A stretch of 64,000 nt of DNA from Amoebidium appalachense (GCA_963693365.1 CAVNZM010000001.1:2790001-2854000); one strand, 5' to 3'; positions 1-30,879 are shown, counted from the stretch's first letter. The notes: a model not told the origin generated them from the sequence alone. Made by a program: numbers and translations.

Positions 1-51
1 ACACCTTTTCAGGCACTGTGATCCCATGTCCCGCCTTCCTTTTCTTTCCGC

Positions 52-111
<60 letters not shown>

Positions 112-559
112 AGGAGAGCTGGATAGAGACTGGAGGGGTAGGGCACGGAAGTGGGGGGGGGAATGGGGGAGGTTTTGGAAGGGGCACTCGTGACGGCATA
201 CGGTTGTCGCCTGCCCCCTCCCCCCCCCCCCCCCCCCCCTCCCCCTGAACATATTCCCGAAACTTGTCCCTTTTCCCTTCTGCGGGTGGGAAAACTGAAA
301 ATGTGGGATGATTAGAGAGATTATCAGGAATGAAAGAGGAAAGACGTTTTTGTGTGGATAGCTCATGCTAATGCCTACATGTGATTTTCTCTGTGTGATA
401 GGTGGTTAACTCATGAGCTTGCCACATCACCCCTCCCCTACCTTTCTGTGGCAGTCGCTAACTAATCCAATCCCCCCTCCCTCCCCCTTCCCCCCCGCTC
501 TATCCTGCCGATTCTTTCGGCACCCTTGCGACTTACACACGTACACGCACACGCACGCG

Positions 560-593
<34 letters not shown>

Positions 594-633
594 TGCACAC
601 ACACACGCACACACGTACACACACACACACCAG
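1..633. repeat. Repeat-rich left edge upstream of first visible INO80 exon
   Basis: The stretch holds a run of G at about 54-110, a poly-C run near 221-245, a pyrimidine-rich segment near 430-520 and a (CA)n tract with CG steps at about 537-630. No exon is recognisable. The (CA)n tract ends in CAG at 631-633, which serves as the 3' splice site of the next exon, so this is probably the 3' part of an INO80 intron. Confidence 0.7.
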
Positions 634-16421
<15,788 letters not shown>

Positions 16422-18566
16422 CGTATATGTATGGTGGAATAAGTAATATTGAAATACACTAGGATGTTCCTGAAAGTTACCCTTGGTTTGTAGCACGATG
16501 GTAACCTGAAAGGGTGTACATGGGTGGCTGTTTATCGGACTTTTTGTTGATTGTTTTGTGATGTGTGCGTACGCATGTCTTACTGTTGGTTTCAAATTGG
16601 ATGTGTGGGCTACGTGCACACTTCGAATAATACAATACACACACACACACACACACACACAGGCTACAGGCACATTCACCCACAGGCGTACAAGACTGAA
16701 GTACACTGCCCACAGACAAGTCTCCTATGTTTATTTTTGTGTCTTGTCTGCTGGTTGTAATTTCTGACTATGTTTAGACTATCTGATCCAGAGCATGAAT
16801 GTAGAGCACTGTACATATTCGTTTCAAAATCTTAAGTCTTTTTCTGAAGGAAAGTTCGTGTTTTTCATGGAATTTATTCCCCATACATACATATGCCTGC
16901 ACGGCCCATCGATAATAATGGTGGTTCAACTTGTTCTACTTTGACCAGAACTTAATGGTGTGTACTGTCATATTTCAACAAGCACATGTGAATCATACTT
17001 ATATACCCCGAGTTCGTACACAGTTCAGGAATAGATGGTGTTGGAAACAAATTGCAACAGTGGCTTTCACTGCCCCACCTGCTTGGTTTCAACATCAAAT
17101 AAATACGATCCATGAGACTCGGTGACTGTCTTTCCCAGTGTCTTACGTACTCGAACTTGGAGAATATAATTATAAGCGAGGCTAGATCTACTGTACTTGA
17201 ACCTCGGTGACATCGATATCAGTCTGTACGGTGACCATCGACTTGGGGAAAGAAGAAAAAAAATTATATCTCCCGGCCGGCCAAGGGCCCGAGCAGCCGT
17301 CACGTGATCTGCCTGGAGTCCACGCCGCGCGGAAGCAGGCGCATCATTCTGTTCACGTGCACTGGGCTGAGTCTAATAGCTAATATTGGAGCTCACTTTT
17401 TGGCCACACGAAACTCGTGTAATATGTCTAATTAGAAACCACTTCCGGTTTTTTGTTTTTTTGTTTTTCAAGTTGGGGGGGGGAGCCCGTGATCGGAGGG
17501 GGCCGGGGGCCCAGGCCCCAGGGGTCGGGGCCAGCCTAGACTTCGCTGCATGGTGAAAACGGGGTGGGCCTAGCTGATCATGATCCGCCGTTGGGCCTGA
17601 CGCCGTACAGTATTAGCTACTTTTTCCGTATATAAGTCTCAGTGATATCGAGCTATTTGAGCCTCGAGGCTCGGTGGTCGACACCCCAGGCATTGGAGGG
17701 AGTGTGTTACATTAGTATTTGCACATAATCATTCATGAGTGCCACTGTCGCACTTATTAATATTAATTTAGGTACTCGTTGTACGTGGGTTCCTGGCGGG
17801 ATGACCGCCGGGATCCCGAGTCAGCTTCACCTGTAATAAAAGAATGCTGTTGAGGAATTTTTGCATCATCGGTGTGACCATGACAATCATGGCCGGACTG
17901 CCTGCCTGATCGACATCCATGTGCAGGCTGGCAATGCAGCATATATATACCCACAATCAGAGGCTTGAAAGATGTGTGGCAGTTTAAAGGGAAATGCAGT
18001 CATTGTAGCATCATAGAGTCATTTGAGCGCTATTTCCGCGCTGCATGCAAAGAAGTGCCTGCTGAGCCTAATAACTCAGACTTGAGTCAGTGTTGTACTC
18101 GGAATGTGTCCGAAATGCCTGGGTTAAATAACGGTAAACTAAAGATATACACAAGTTTGCGTCAATTTTTTTTTATAGAAGGATTACCCGGTAAATTTTC
18201 CAGACCGGTTTCAGTCGGTCGGACCCCTAGGATGAACCTCTAAAGAAGCCTAGGGGGGGACGATATAAACCCTATAAAACAATCTGCAAAATAAGGGTGC
18301 ACACAAATAACCCATATTGTTTGAGAAAACCTGGGCCTGAGATTACAGGAGACGTGTACATTTTCATCCGTATAGTTGGTACTTGAAAAAAAGAAAATTT
18401 AGGACGCCTCTTATTCGACCCCAGTGAATGGTGTCAGGGGGTTTTATCTGCCGTCAGAGGCTCAGGGCCCAAACAACGGCTGAAAACAAACAAACAAACA
18501 CACACAAAAAAGAAGCCTTCAGTTCCCGTTTGTCTGGTTAGTGTGGGCCATTACACCCCCTTCGTC
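16422..18566. other. INO80 3' UTR and intergenic region
   Basis: The first part is probably INO80 3' UTR, with a short (CA)n at about 16635-16660 and an AATAAA at 17098-17103 as a possible polyadenylation signal. A GC-rich patch lies at about 17470-17580, and TATATAA near 17630 could belong to a promoter. Short reading frames on the minus strand at 17763-17956 have no recognisable features. I see no supported gene. Confidence 0.5.
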
Positions 18567-20270
18567 ATGGGGCGTCTTTTATTCATAGTGGGCACCCTTG
18601 CCCTTCTGTCCGCTGTACAAACTCTCGCCGCCCCTTATAATCGGGTGCCGTCATCACGCTACTCCCAAGTCGATGACGTCGATGTTGTTAGCGAGTCAGG
18701 CGACAATTCCATACAAGTTTGCAGACGCTTGTGTATGTCCGAGGCACGCAAGTTGCGTAGTAGTGACCGTTTGACCTACAAGGGTGCAGCTGTAACACCA
18801 AGGCGTTTCTTTGCCCAGTGCTTGCAGAGTTGCATGGAAGATGTCATCTTTGACGAGGGCCACTATGACGACAGTGATGAGGGTGACTATGAAGATCCAG
18901 AAGGCGAGGAGGAAACTAGTGAGGAGGGTGAGGTTCGACCCCAAGCTCGAGGCTTAGGTTTGATTGCAGCCCCCCTTGAGGTGGGCTTGGGGCCTGTTGG
19001 GCTTATAGGCGGCGCGGTTATCGGTGCAATTGCGAATATGGCTCGCCCCGAGAGGCCAGTTGAATATGGTAGCGGGGGTCTGGCGTGTTTGAGCTGTGCC
19101 CCTTCACCCCCTCCTCCCCCTCCTCCCCCTCCTCCCCCGAGCCCCTTCGCTTATCTTTCTCCCGAGCAAGTATCAGATATTATAAATGGCGACGGCTACG
19201 TGCCCGATTTTGAGGAAGGGGAGAACAATGTCGGCCCCACAGACCCTTCTCATGGGCAGAACAGTGGTAATCCGGATGGAACGGATGGCTCCGACACGGC
19301 GGCAGGTACGGGATCAACGGGTGGCACATCAGAACATACGGGAGAGCCAACATCGCATACGGAGAACGGAGCATCAAGCGAGAGCGAAAATAGCGCACAA
19401 AGCGGGACACACAGTGATGCGGCCGTAGGCGGGGCAACCCACGGCAGTACGGCAACTGCAGGTGCAGGTCACGTGACCTATGGTGGCGGGTCGTCAGGTG
19501 GCAACACGGAACATGTTGACGAGCAGTCGACACAGAGCACTGCCCACAAACCTAGCGAGAGCGAAAATAGTGCACAAACCGACCCACAACATGGGGTGGG
19601 GGAGGACACACACAGCAACACGGGAGGACCTGGTACGGGCACAACGTCAGCCACGGGTGGCGCGGGATCATCAGGCAGCAACCCGGAACTTTTGGAAGGC
19701 CAAGCGGATCATGTGCAGCCGACACACCCTGGCGCACCAAGTGAGAGGGAAAACAAACCCACACACAGCAATGACGCTAATTCGGGTGGGCAGTCGACAA
19801 AACCAACTTTAGGAAACACTGCGGCGGGTGGCGGTGGGGGAGATCCGGGGGCAGGAGGGAGCGGCACAGGTGTTGGTGGAAACAATAATGGCGGTGGTGG
19901 GGGTAGTGCTGGTGGTAGCACAGGAACAGGTGGGGTGGTGCCGCCAGTACCAGCAGGGGGGTCCGATGGGGAGCATCGTAATAAGTGGGCTTGGCAGACC
20001 CTGGACCCGAGTGGAAAGAGATACGTGATGGGAGAGAGAGCATATCAGCCTCCCGTACTGGTCGATCCCATAGAGTATGCGAATGGTGGTCCAGGTGCAA
20101 GAGGTAGTGCGTACGGCTATAAATATGGCGGTGGGCAGAGGAGAGAGTGGATGAAGAGGAGGGTAGAGGATGAGGGTTATGGTAGGCGTAGGGTGGGAAA
20201 GCCAAGGTTTCGCCATGCACCTCAGAGAAAGGGGTGGGGTCGGGTTGATTATTCCGATAACGAGTATTAG
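18567..20270 (+). CDS. Secreted low-complexity protein with twin CX3C motif and Gly/Ser/Thr repeats
   Basis: A 567-residue protein from a single exon. I chose ATG 18567 because the frame upstream opens only with a GTG codon and because a signal peptide starts exactly there (hydrophobic residues 4-20, likely cleavage after Ala22). Then come a twin CX3C motif (Cys52/56 and Cys85/89, 28 residues between), which could form a disulfide-linked helical hairpin, and an Asp/Glu-rich stretch. A Gly-rich hydrophobic segment at about 140-160 could be a glycine zipper or membrane helix. A proline run follows at about 180-192. Next are about three diverged 55-60-residue repeats containing SESENSAQ, a glycine-rich linker (about 415-460) and a basic Arg/Gly/Tyr tail. 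The composition suggests an extracellular matrix, cell-wall or coat protein; the family is not recognised. The proline run uses mixed CCT/CCC codons, unlike nearby poly-C slippage tracts, which supports real coding. Confidence 0.75.
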   Translation: MGRLLFIVGTLALLSAVQTLAAPYNRVPSSRYSQVDDVDVVSESGDNSIQVCRRLCMSEARKLRSSDRLTYKGAAVTPRRFFAQCLQSCMEDVIFDEGHYDDSDEGDYEDPEGEEETSEEGEVRPQARGLGLIAAPLEVGLGPVGLIGGAVIGAIANMARPERPVEYGSGGLACLSCAPSPPPPPPPPPPPSPFAYLSPEQVSDIINGDGYVPDFEEGENNVGPTDPSHGQNSGNPDGTDGSDTAAGTGSTGGTSEHTGEPTSHTENGASSESENSAQSGTHSDAAVGGATHGSTATAGAGHVTYGGGSSGGNTEHVDEQSTQSTAHKPSESENSAQTDPQHGVGEDTHSNTGGPGTGTTSATGGAGSSGSNPELLEGQADHVQPTHPGAPSERENKPTHSNDANSGGQSTKPTLGNTAAGGGGGDPGAGGSGTGVGGNNNGGGGGSAGGSTGTGGVVPPVPAGGSDGEHRNKWAWQTLDPSGKRYVMGERAYQPPVLVDPIEYANGGPGARGSAYGYKYGGGQRREWMKRRVEDEGYGRRRVGKPRFRHAPQRKGWGRVDYSDNEY

Positions 20271-20478
20271 ACGTCGCTGTTGGAAGTTATATGACATATC
20301 ATACAGCATATGTCATGCTTGGGTCGGTTTTCTCTTCGCCCCTTAAATGTTTGTTGCAAGGGTCGCTACGACTGTGCATGGTGGGTTGGATCCAAAAGTC
20401 TCGCCAACTTCTTATTCTGTCTTGGAATTTCGGTAAAAGTTTCACCCTTAGTCCATCGGTTTTGTTTTTTACCGAACA

Positions 20479-20628
20479 ATGCCTGAGATGTGTAAGTGTG
20501 GTTGTAAGGATCTAAAGAGCCGGTCCGGAAGGTTTGCGTGTAAAGGCAGAAATTTTAAATGTACGAGTGGGTGTCGAATATCAAATGTAGTACGCGGACG
20601 TTATTGTGAGTTGTGCGGCATTGTGTGA
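20479..20628 (+). CDS. Small cysteine-rich ORF, 49 residues
   Basis: ATG at 20479 to TGA at 20626-20628. The product has 8 cysteines in 49 residues, spaced C-x-C-x-C-x11-C-x6-C-x3-C-x10-C-x2-C, and is rich in Lys/Arg. No signal peptide is visible. The spacing suggests a zinc-binding knuckle or a fragment of a transposase or DNA-binding Cys-rich domain. It lies about 210 bp after the secreted-protein gene. It could be a chance ORF, because no splice or promoter evidence supports it. Confidence 0.3.
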   Translation: MPEMCKCGCKDLKSRSGRFACKGRNFKCTSGCRISNVVRGRYCELCGIV

Positions 20629-21144
20629 TATAGTGTGTAAAGATTCCCATGCCACATGTGTTCTCACTGAGTGTGGGATCTGAACAAGTAAAATATTGAT
20701 TACCAGCACACCATTCAAAAAGTGTTGCTCATTTTATTACTCAGTACAAAGCATCCTTGCCTTACCCCCCTTCCCCTCCCCCTCCCTCCCTTTCTATTAG
20801 CAATGATATCGATAGATAATCCCCACACTAGTAGCTCAGTCTGGCATCCTCAGCTGGCCCTCCCCCTCATCCCCACCTCTTGTTTCAAATTGTGTGTGTG
20901 TGTGTGTGCGACACGGCATATCAAACTTTGTATGTGTGTGAAAACATGTGCATGGATCTGCGACTAAATGATTCTCGTAGGACTGTATGTGTGGGCAGTG
21001 CGTGTAAGTGGCTGTGTGTCTTGTGTAGGTGTTTGTCCTACGGGGTCACATGTGTGTGATGGTAGTGTGCACGTGTCACACACGGTACATAAAGGTGTGT
21101 GTGTGTGCATGTCACATGTGTGTGTGTCACGTTTGCAGTGTTTT

Positions 21145-21218
<74 letters not shown>

Positions 21219-21996
21219 TGTGTGCGTGTGTGTGTGTGTGTTATGGCTTGTGTTGTGTGTTTGTGTCTGTGTGTGTGTACCAAATCAAGTGCTCCTGCTG
21301 CCGCTGCGTGTATGCGCGTGCGTGTGAAATTGTGTAATTAGTTGCAAGTTTCACAGAGCGCATGTGTTTGTGTGCCGGGTGTGGACGCGTGTGCACGTGT
21401 GTGTGCCACAGTGTTTTTGTGTGCATGTGTGTGTGTGCCGGCATGTGTGTGTGTGTGTATCCTTGCACGGTTCAAGTGCACGGTGCGTGTATGATGTACT
21501 GTACCGTAAGTTGTGTAAGGTGCATGTGCGTACGGTAGGCTGTGCCTGTACGCCACAAAGCTTACAACTGATTTCAATCGAAACGGTGAACTGCAGACCA
21601 GTGAACGTCACCCATAATAAAGATCACGACATGTCCTACAACACCAGCACCCGTCTACGAGGTAATTTCATATCAGATTCTATTCACAGCGCACGACCAA
21701 AGGCTCTGCAAGTTTAAAAACCTGACCCAGGAGGCCTGCACACACAGAAAATGCAACATCAAAGTTTGCTGCCTTCATGCAAGGGGCCCTCCGCGGGAAT
21801 AGGGAGGAGGAGGGGGGGGGGGGGGGGGGGGGTTGGTTTCAACCTGACGCCTCACATTTCATTATATGCTGATTTACAATTTCGATTGCATACACGATTC
21901 AGTTAAAAAAACATGAAATTGAATCGGAGAACCTAAGTCCGACTCAGTCAGTGTCAGTGGCTTCAGACGTTATCCTTTTTTTTTTGGTGGGTGGGT

Positions 21997-22049
<53 letters not shown>

Positions 22050-22215
22050 GTGTGGGGTGTGGGGGCGGGAGGGAGGGGGGGGGGAGGGGGGGCTGAGGGC
22101 CGGGGGGAAGGGGGGGGGGGGGAGGGGGGAATTCAGGCTAGCTGGACAGGGAGGAATCGTTTTTTTTTTTTTTTTTTTTTTGGGGGGGGGGGGGGGGGGC
22201 GGTTATGGGGGGGCA

Positions 22216-22251
<36 letters not shown>

Positions 22252-22571
22252 GAGGGAGGGCAGGTTTTAGCTAGGCTGGGAAAAGAGGGCCCCGGGAGGG
22301 GGGGGGGGGGGGGGGGGGAGGGGGGGGGGGGGGGGGATTTGACTGTGTAATCCAGCACACTCTTACCAACGTCTTCGGAGATGATGCCTTGACTCTTATG
22401 CCCACGACAGGCATACCAGGCCCTGCTGCCTACTGGCCGTGGCACGGGCGTGGATAGGATTACGTAATACACGTGGCTTCAATAGTTGCTCTAGAGTGGG
22501 TGTGTGTGTGTGTGTGTGTACATCTGTGTGTGGCCCTGTGTGTGTGCGCGCGTGTGTGTGCGCGCATGCAG

Positions 22572-22616
<45 letters not shown>

Positions 22617-22625
22617 CGTGCGCGC

Positions 22626-22681
<56 letters not shown>

Positions 22682-22717
22682 GTTGCGTGTGTGTGTTTGT
22701 GTGTTTGACACGTGACT

Positions 22718-22765
<48 letters not shown>

Positions 22766-23513
22766 TGATGCTCGTGTGTTTGTGTGTTTTTTGTGTGCTT
22801 GTGTGTATGTGTAGTTATGCCACAGTGTGTCAGTGCGACATTTACATGTGCGAATTGATGCATGTATGTGCGGACGTGCACATGTGTGGAGTGTGTGTGG
22901 TCGTATGTAAATGTACGTATCTGCCATGTTTGTGTCTGACAGTGTGCGACACTGTAATACGGTATGTATAAAAGTACTGTTTTTATTTTTATAGAATGAT
23001 TTATTATATTTTTCTGGGGGTGGAGGTGGGCGGGGAGGGGGGGGGGGGGGGGGGGGGGGGGGGCAGGTTATTAGTATGATTTTGTTTTTGAGAAGGAGCT
23101 TCGGAGAGGGTTGGAGGATAATGGGAGTCGGGGCCCGGGTGAGTGGGTTGGGGGGGGGGGGGGGGGGGGGGGGGGGAGAAGGGGGGGGAGGGGGGGAGTA
23201 TTCCCCGGGAGACGTGACGTCGGGAACCTAGAGCTCCAGTTGGGAATAGAATGAAATATTTGTCACAGAACCTCATTCGCCAGTGACATGCAGTTAAATT
23301 ACCGCAGTATTCTTTGCTAGGGAGCAGGGGTCAGGGGGGGGGGGGGGGGGAGGGTGGGGGGGGGGGGGGGGGGGGGGGGGGGGATATGTGCATGAAAACA
23401 AACTGGGTAGCACATTGTCAATGACAAATTTACACACACACTTCAGAACAATAAATACATCCAAGTGCCAACATAGTGACTCACATTACCAGACGTGGAC
23501 ACAGGGCCCCGGT

Positions 23514-23548
<35 letters not shown>

Positions 23549-24261
23549 AGAATGCTCGACCGAAAGAAGAATGGGCGAAAAGAGAAAAAGCAGGCAAGCT
23601 GAGGAACATGACCTGGTAAAAGAGGGCGCAGGAGGACTTGAGGTACCGGTGAAGGATAAGAATCAAAGTTGGTTCCCGGCCCCCCTTCCGATTCCCCCTC
23701 CCCCCCCCCCCCCCCCCCCCCCCCCCTCCCCCCCCTCCCCCTTCCCCCTCCCGCCCCCGGCACATGTCACACACACACACAGGGCCTTGCATGTCTCCTT
23801 AGCACTGCTATCTAACTTCAACCCAAATCAGCTCAACTTGCTAAGTCTAACGGTACCAACATCCCGGCTCAATCCCACACAGTATGGCAGTACTGAGGCT
23901 TATCCTTGTTGCAGGCAAACAGTTTTTGCTCTAGCCATCACGGTGCTATTAATCACTATCATACGACACAGTGCATGCACATACCATCCCCGTTTTTATT
24001 TCTGCATTGTGACCCAATGCCTTAACTTTCCTGCAGCTTCCCTCACATTTGATGGCCGTGTATTTGCCAACAAATGCTAGTAAAGCTGCCTTAATTAAGC
24101 CGAGTGAGGCCAGGAGAGTGTGTGTGTTGGGAGAAGGGGGGGGGGGGGGGGGGGGAGGGGGAGGTAGGTGGTAGCGTCCTTGCGTACGCAAGTGTCCAAC
24201 GTGTTATCACCAGCATCTACACGAAAATGAGCAAGACAGTGTGCTAACTTCGAAAAGGATT

Positions 24262-25591
<1,330 letters not shown>

Positions 25592-25794
25592 CTGAGAGGT
25601 GGTGGAGAAAAGGCCAAGGAGAAACATTCCAAAGGTGTACATGTGTGTGTGTGTGTGTGTGTGTAAATGACGATTTAGCTGCAAACCAGCACATTCGCGA
25701 TCGGGTGAGAACCGTGGGTACGCATGGCCATGGGTATACGTGGGGGGTTGGGTGGTTTGGGAAGGGGGGGGGGGGTGGGGGGGGGGGGGGCGGA

Positions 25795-25832
<38 letters not shown>

Positions 25833-27248
25833 GGGGGGGGGGTGAGGGAAGAGAAAGAGTGCCTGCTGAGATATATACCGATCGTACAGCATCGTGAGAG
25901 CTTTACGTGCCTTCGCGACTGCCGTCACTCGTTCGAAGTGACATCTACAAAAGAATCTACATATGAACGCCGAACGAATTCAGTGCAACAATAGCTAATT
26001 AGTGAAAGATAATTTTTTTTTTTGCCGTAGGGTACTGAATACAGTAGGCCCAGCAGCTGTAGTTGTGGGCTAGCGCTGTCACCACAAAGTTTATGCAGTG
26101 TTTGTTTTTTGTCACACAGGCACGTATCTCCCTAGAGCATGCTTTTTCAAGTACCTGGTCAAGGGTTTTTCCGAGTCCGAACTCAGATTCTCAGAATGAG
26201 CTTCATAGGCTACATCATACGCGTGCATGGGCGTAGCCTACGTAGACCTATCGAGAGCATCGATAACAAGTAATAGCAATATATAGCGTTGTTACATGCC
26301 TAGTATTTACTACCGTGCGAGTGAACGTCAACTCAGATACAAAGAACCTAGCCTTGATATCCCAAACGCACATGTACGATACGTATTAGGATATGTGCAT
26401 GCTACCGCAATTACTATACTTAAAATAGAAATGATTATCAACGTGTCACACATGTACATATGCATGTTGTGTAAGAACAGTTGGGGATGTTCCCATTCCC
26501 GAATCGACAGTGGGCCCACACCAGGAGGAGGCTCTGGTCCAGCATCCCCGGGCCGCCGGGTCGGCGACAACAAAAGGGTTTACGGAGATACTCGCCAGTG
26601 TCGTCACCGGCTGCAATGTGTGGCTTTCTATTTTGTCTCAAGCTCATAGCATTCAAAAAATTCTCTGCTAGAAAATGGTTTAACTCTGTGCTCCTTGCCC
26701 ACAATATCTATAGTTACGTTGAGAGCACTTGATCAAGACGCGTCTCCATCACCAGCCTGCGGAGATGACAATCATGACATAAATTTTTGATCCAATATAG
26801 TAAGTATCTATTGGTTTGATGTCACGGAAGAGAGCAGGTACAAGAGCGAACCCAATCAGTAAGGTTTAAAAATAACCAATTGGTTTGTTTATTTCCTTCT
26901 GTTTACATTTGTGATTGGTTGGCAGAACGCTGAAAAATGGAGAAATTCCAAAAGGAACCACTAGAAATGCCTTTGAGCACATTCCATCTATTTCTGGCTA
27001 TTTTCCCGGGAATATGGCGGCAATAGTTACATACTAATAATCTCCCATGCTTTGCTTTTTCTGGTCGCCCTCTCGCAACCAGATTTTCATGATCTGAACA
27101 GTAGTGCCACGGCGTGTTACTTCAGGTTTTCCCCTCTGTGAGACACCTCGTTCTCAAAATCATCTTACTCTTTCAACCCCCTGCGTGCCTTCCTCAGAGC
27201 TAAAACACAGCACCAATAAATAGCCCAGTATCGTTTTTATTAGCAACC

Positions 27249-28206
27249 ATGCCTCCCCCACCCCCACCCCCACCCCCACCCCCACCCCTACCTCCACCCA
27301 TGATGAACAGCCCACACGCTAGTAATCGCATGCAAGCTGCTGCCAACAAAATGCTGCACCCAAACAAGGTTGCTCCTGTGGGGTTTAAAAAACCTTCTTC
27401 GTCCTTGGCACCCTCTCGCACAGAAGCAGCACCTCCCTCTCCCCACAGTCCGGGTAAGTGCTGTGTGTGTGCCAGACGTGTCGTTGTATTTTTTTCCCCC
27501 TCTATCTTCTGCGTTTGGGAGAAAAAAAAGTAAATATAACAATAAAGGAAAATATGGAGGTGCTTTTGTGCATCGGCATTCATTCTTGTGTGCAAGTTTT
27601 CTCGCTCTTACCAACCCATAATAATCAAACATCCACGGCACCGAGTTGAACGGTTGAAGCTCTACTTTGTTGAACGCAGCGGCGTCGTTTTGTCCTGCCA
27701 CTGTGTTGAACATGTGTACACCTGCGCCGTTTATTTCTAGTAGCTCGAGCGCATGTGTGTGCGTACGTGCATGTGCTTACCTTCCATATAAAAGAGCAAA
27801 ACACGGACTCGTAAATTGTCTACCTGTACCTGCTTGCGCCTCTTTGTGTGCTGGTGTTCGATGAATTTGTGGGTTGTGTGCTTTGTGGTTTTTGTGGTTT
27901 CCACGCCGTTTCAGCACTTTCTGTGCCCGTAGATGAACCTGAGTGCGTACTGATATTCCATACATGCTTGTGTTTCTGTGCCGTGCTAGTGTTCTTATTT
28001 TTTGTTTTCCTGGTCTTCCCTGCACAGCAGCAACTCTAGGTTAGCACTTTGCATTGAGAGTTGTACGTGGGTCCGATGTGCTTGTTTGTGCATGAGTCAT
28101 GTAACAGGGACATGCTCTTTGATAAGATAACTCTTTTTTATGTTTTGAAGGTTATGGATGGGCGTACAGCTTATTGCTGGCTGTGTCGAGTACTGCCGAG
28201 TGCTCC

Positions 28207-28246
<40 letters not shown>

Positions 28247-28508
28247 GTGTGCGTGCGTGTGTGTGTGTGTGTGTGTCTGTGTCTGTGTGTGTTGTGTGTG
28301 TGTGTGTGTGTGTGCGTGTGCGCGTGTGTGTATGTTTGGGGGGGGGGGGGAGGGAGGGGGAGTGGAGGCGGGGAAAAGGGACAGAAACAAGAGGGAGCAG
28401 GAGGGAGGCGAGTTACAAGTATAAGGCCCGAGTGTCAACCCCTTCTTCCACCTCCCCTTCCTCCCCGCCTTTCAAACTGCTCCCCTCACTTGTGGTCTTT
28501 CTGCAACG

Positions 28509-28543
<35 letters not shown>

Positions 28544-28766
28544 CCACTCGGGCGCTCTCTGTATTTTTGGATGTCTAGGAACCTACCCTGTTCATGGGCT
28601 ATGCTTGATTATGTCTTTAATCTGCATAGTTCTCTTGTTGACTGTAGGTTATGTGATGAGTTTTCGTGTTGTGTCCGCTGCTTTGCTGTCTTTTTCAAAT
28701 TCTCCACCCTCCGATGCATACTTACCCTCCCCCCCCCCCCCCCCCCCCCCCCTCCCCTCCCCCCCC

Positions 28767-28802
<36 letters not shown>

Positions 28803-30294
28803 GGGTGGGGCACTCCTTTTAACCAACTGTTTCTTTCGTCCTTTTGCTCTGTCGCGTCCCGCCATATTATTTCAAGCCTGTTGCCTCTATTACACTTTAG
28901 CCCGGGAGTCCGATCACGGACATTTTAGTTTGCTTGGCAAACTGATACACGATTGTGCTCGGCTTGTGTTTGCATGCTCCCTGTGTGTGCATGTCAGCAT
29001 AACGGTTCGATATTTTGACCTTACAATCCATACCGCCCACTGCTGTCTACCCCCCCCCCCCCCCATCTCCATTCACCCTATCACCTTTCCCCTAACAACC
29101 AACCCCCCTCCCCCCTCCCCCCTCCCCCCTCCCCCCCCTTCCTCCCTTTGAACCACCCCCCAACTCCCTATGTACTCTGCAGGGCTGCACGACAGCATGT
29201 ACAACTCTGTGATGGCAGCGCTTGCAAAACGAAAAGAAGACATGAGCCCCACAAATTCAGACGGAGAGGACAGTGGGGACGGGGGTTGGTCAGACGACGA
29301 AACACCGAAACAGACGATAACACGCTCTAAGACAATGTCCACGCAGGGGAGCAAACCTATGATAGCACCAAAACCTGGTCACAAGTCTTATTCCGGCACG
29401 TCTTTGGTGCAGAACAATAGCGATATGGCTGTGCTTAAACAAGGTGCTCTTAACCGCGCCGGCACCATATCGAAACTAAACAGTCTTTTTGGTGGCCCAC
29501 CGGTTAAAACCGCGCCGCCTCCCGCTACGGCGGATCGGGTGGCGAGCGGGGCTGGAGGGGACGTGAATGATAGCGGTGAAGTGGGCATTGATGCTGGGAG
29601 CAAGGCACGTGCAATGGCTGTGCTCGAGAAGTTTCTGGGTGGGAGGGTGGCAGGCGGCCCCCCAGAGCCATGGGAGGTGAGCACTGGTAGTTACGTGATT
29701 GGGAATGTTCGGGATGGCTATACGGATTGGTGTGGTGGTGTGTGTGTGAAGGCTTTTGATTGGCAGAAACGGTGTGTTTTGCATGGGATTGTGTGTGAAA
29801 TGGGGGGGAGGGTGGGGGAGGGGGGTGGGGGGAGGGGGGAAAGGGGGGGGAGGGATCATTGCAAAGGGATTTGTGTGAGCGGGGGAGCGCACATTATTGG
29901 AAAGGCGAATATTGTGAGGAAGAGTGTTTGGACTGTATGACCGGATGGGAAGATAGGAGGTGGGAGCTGCACGGGGCGTGGTGTGTGTGTGGGGGGGGAA
30001 GGGAGGGGGGGGGGGCGGGGGGAGGGGGGGGGGGGGAGGGGGGGGAAGGCAGGGTGGCCTGGGAGACATTTGGCAGCAGCCAGGCGGGGAAGGCAGGTGG
30101 TGGTGGCTTATTGGGTCTGTGATGGTATGTGTGGTGCACGGTAGGGGCGGGAGCATATGGATATGTTTGTCTGTGCATTTTTCTTTTTCTTCTTTTTCTT
30201 CTTCTTTCTTCTTCTTTTTTTTTTTTTTTTTTTTGGGGGGGGGGGGGGGGGGAGGGGGGCTGGGGAAAAGAGGAGAGAGCGGGGGGAGGGCGGA

Positions 30295-30338
<44 letters not shown>

Positions 30339-30555
30339 CTGGGTGCCATGGCTGGCCACTCACACCCACCTTGTTATTCAGACACAGGACTCTCACGATG
30401 AATCAGGGGAGGACACCAGCCCATCCCCTTCTGAGGACCAGATGAGCCACACAGACGTGCAGAGCACAATGTCTGAGCCGGCACGGATAGTCGACCAACC
30501 CTCAACGTCAAGCACCGCACTAAATGCACGCCCGTATGAACACCATCACACCCCC

Positions 30556-30586
<31 letters not shown>

Positions 30587-30601
30587 ACACACCTCTTTTC
30601 T

Positions 30602-30638
<37 letters not shown>

Positions 30639-30846
30639 CCCCCCCCCCCCCCCCCCCCCCCCCGGGCCATCCCCCAAACACACGGAAAAACCAGAACTGG
30701 TCAATGCCTAAATCCCCCACCCACACCGGGGCATTGTGATGAGTTGTGTGTATTTTGCTTGGTGTCTGAAGGATTATTGTTGCACTGATCTCTTGATTGC
30801 ATGATATCCGTCACAAAAACCAATATCGTGCCCAGTAGTGTATGCT

Positions 30847-30879
<33 letters not shown>

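Noticed and set aside
17763-17956. Small minus-strand frames in the INO80 downstream region
   Set aside because: Two overlapping frames of similar length and no features; probably chance.
18543-18566. Eight extra N-terminal residues of the secreted protein
   Set aside because: The upstream start would be GTG; ATG 18567 immediately precedes a proper signal peptide.
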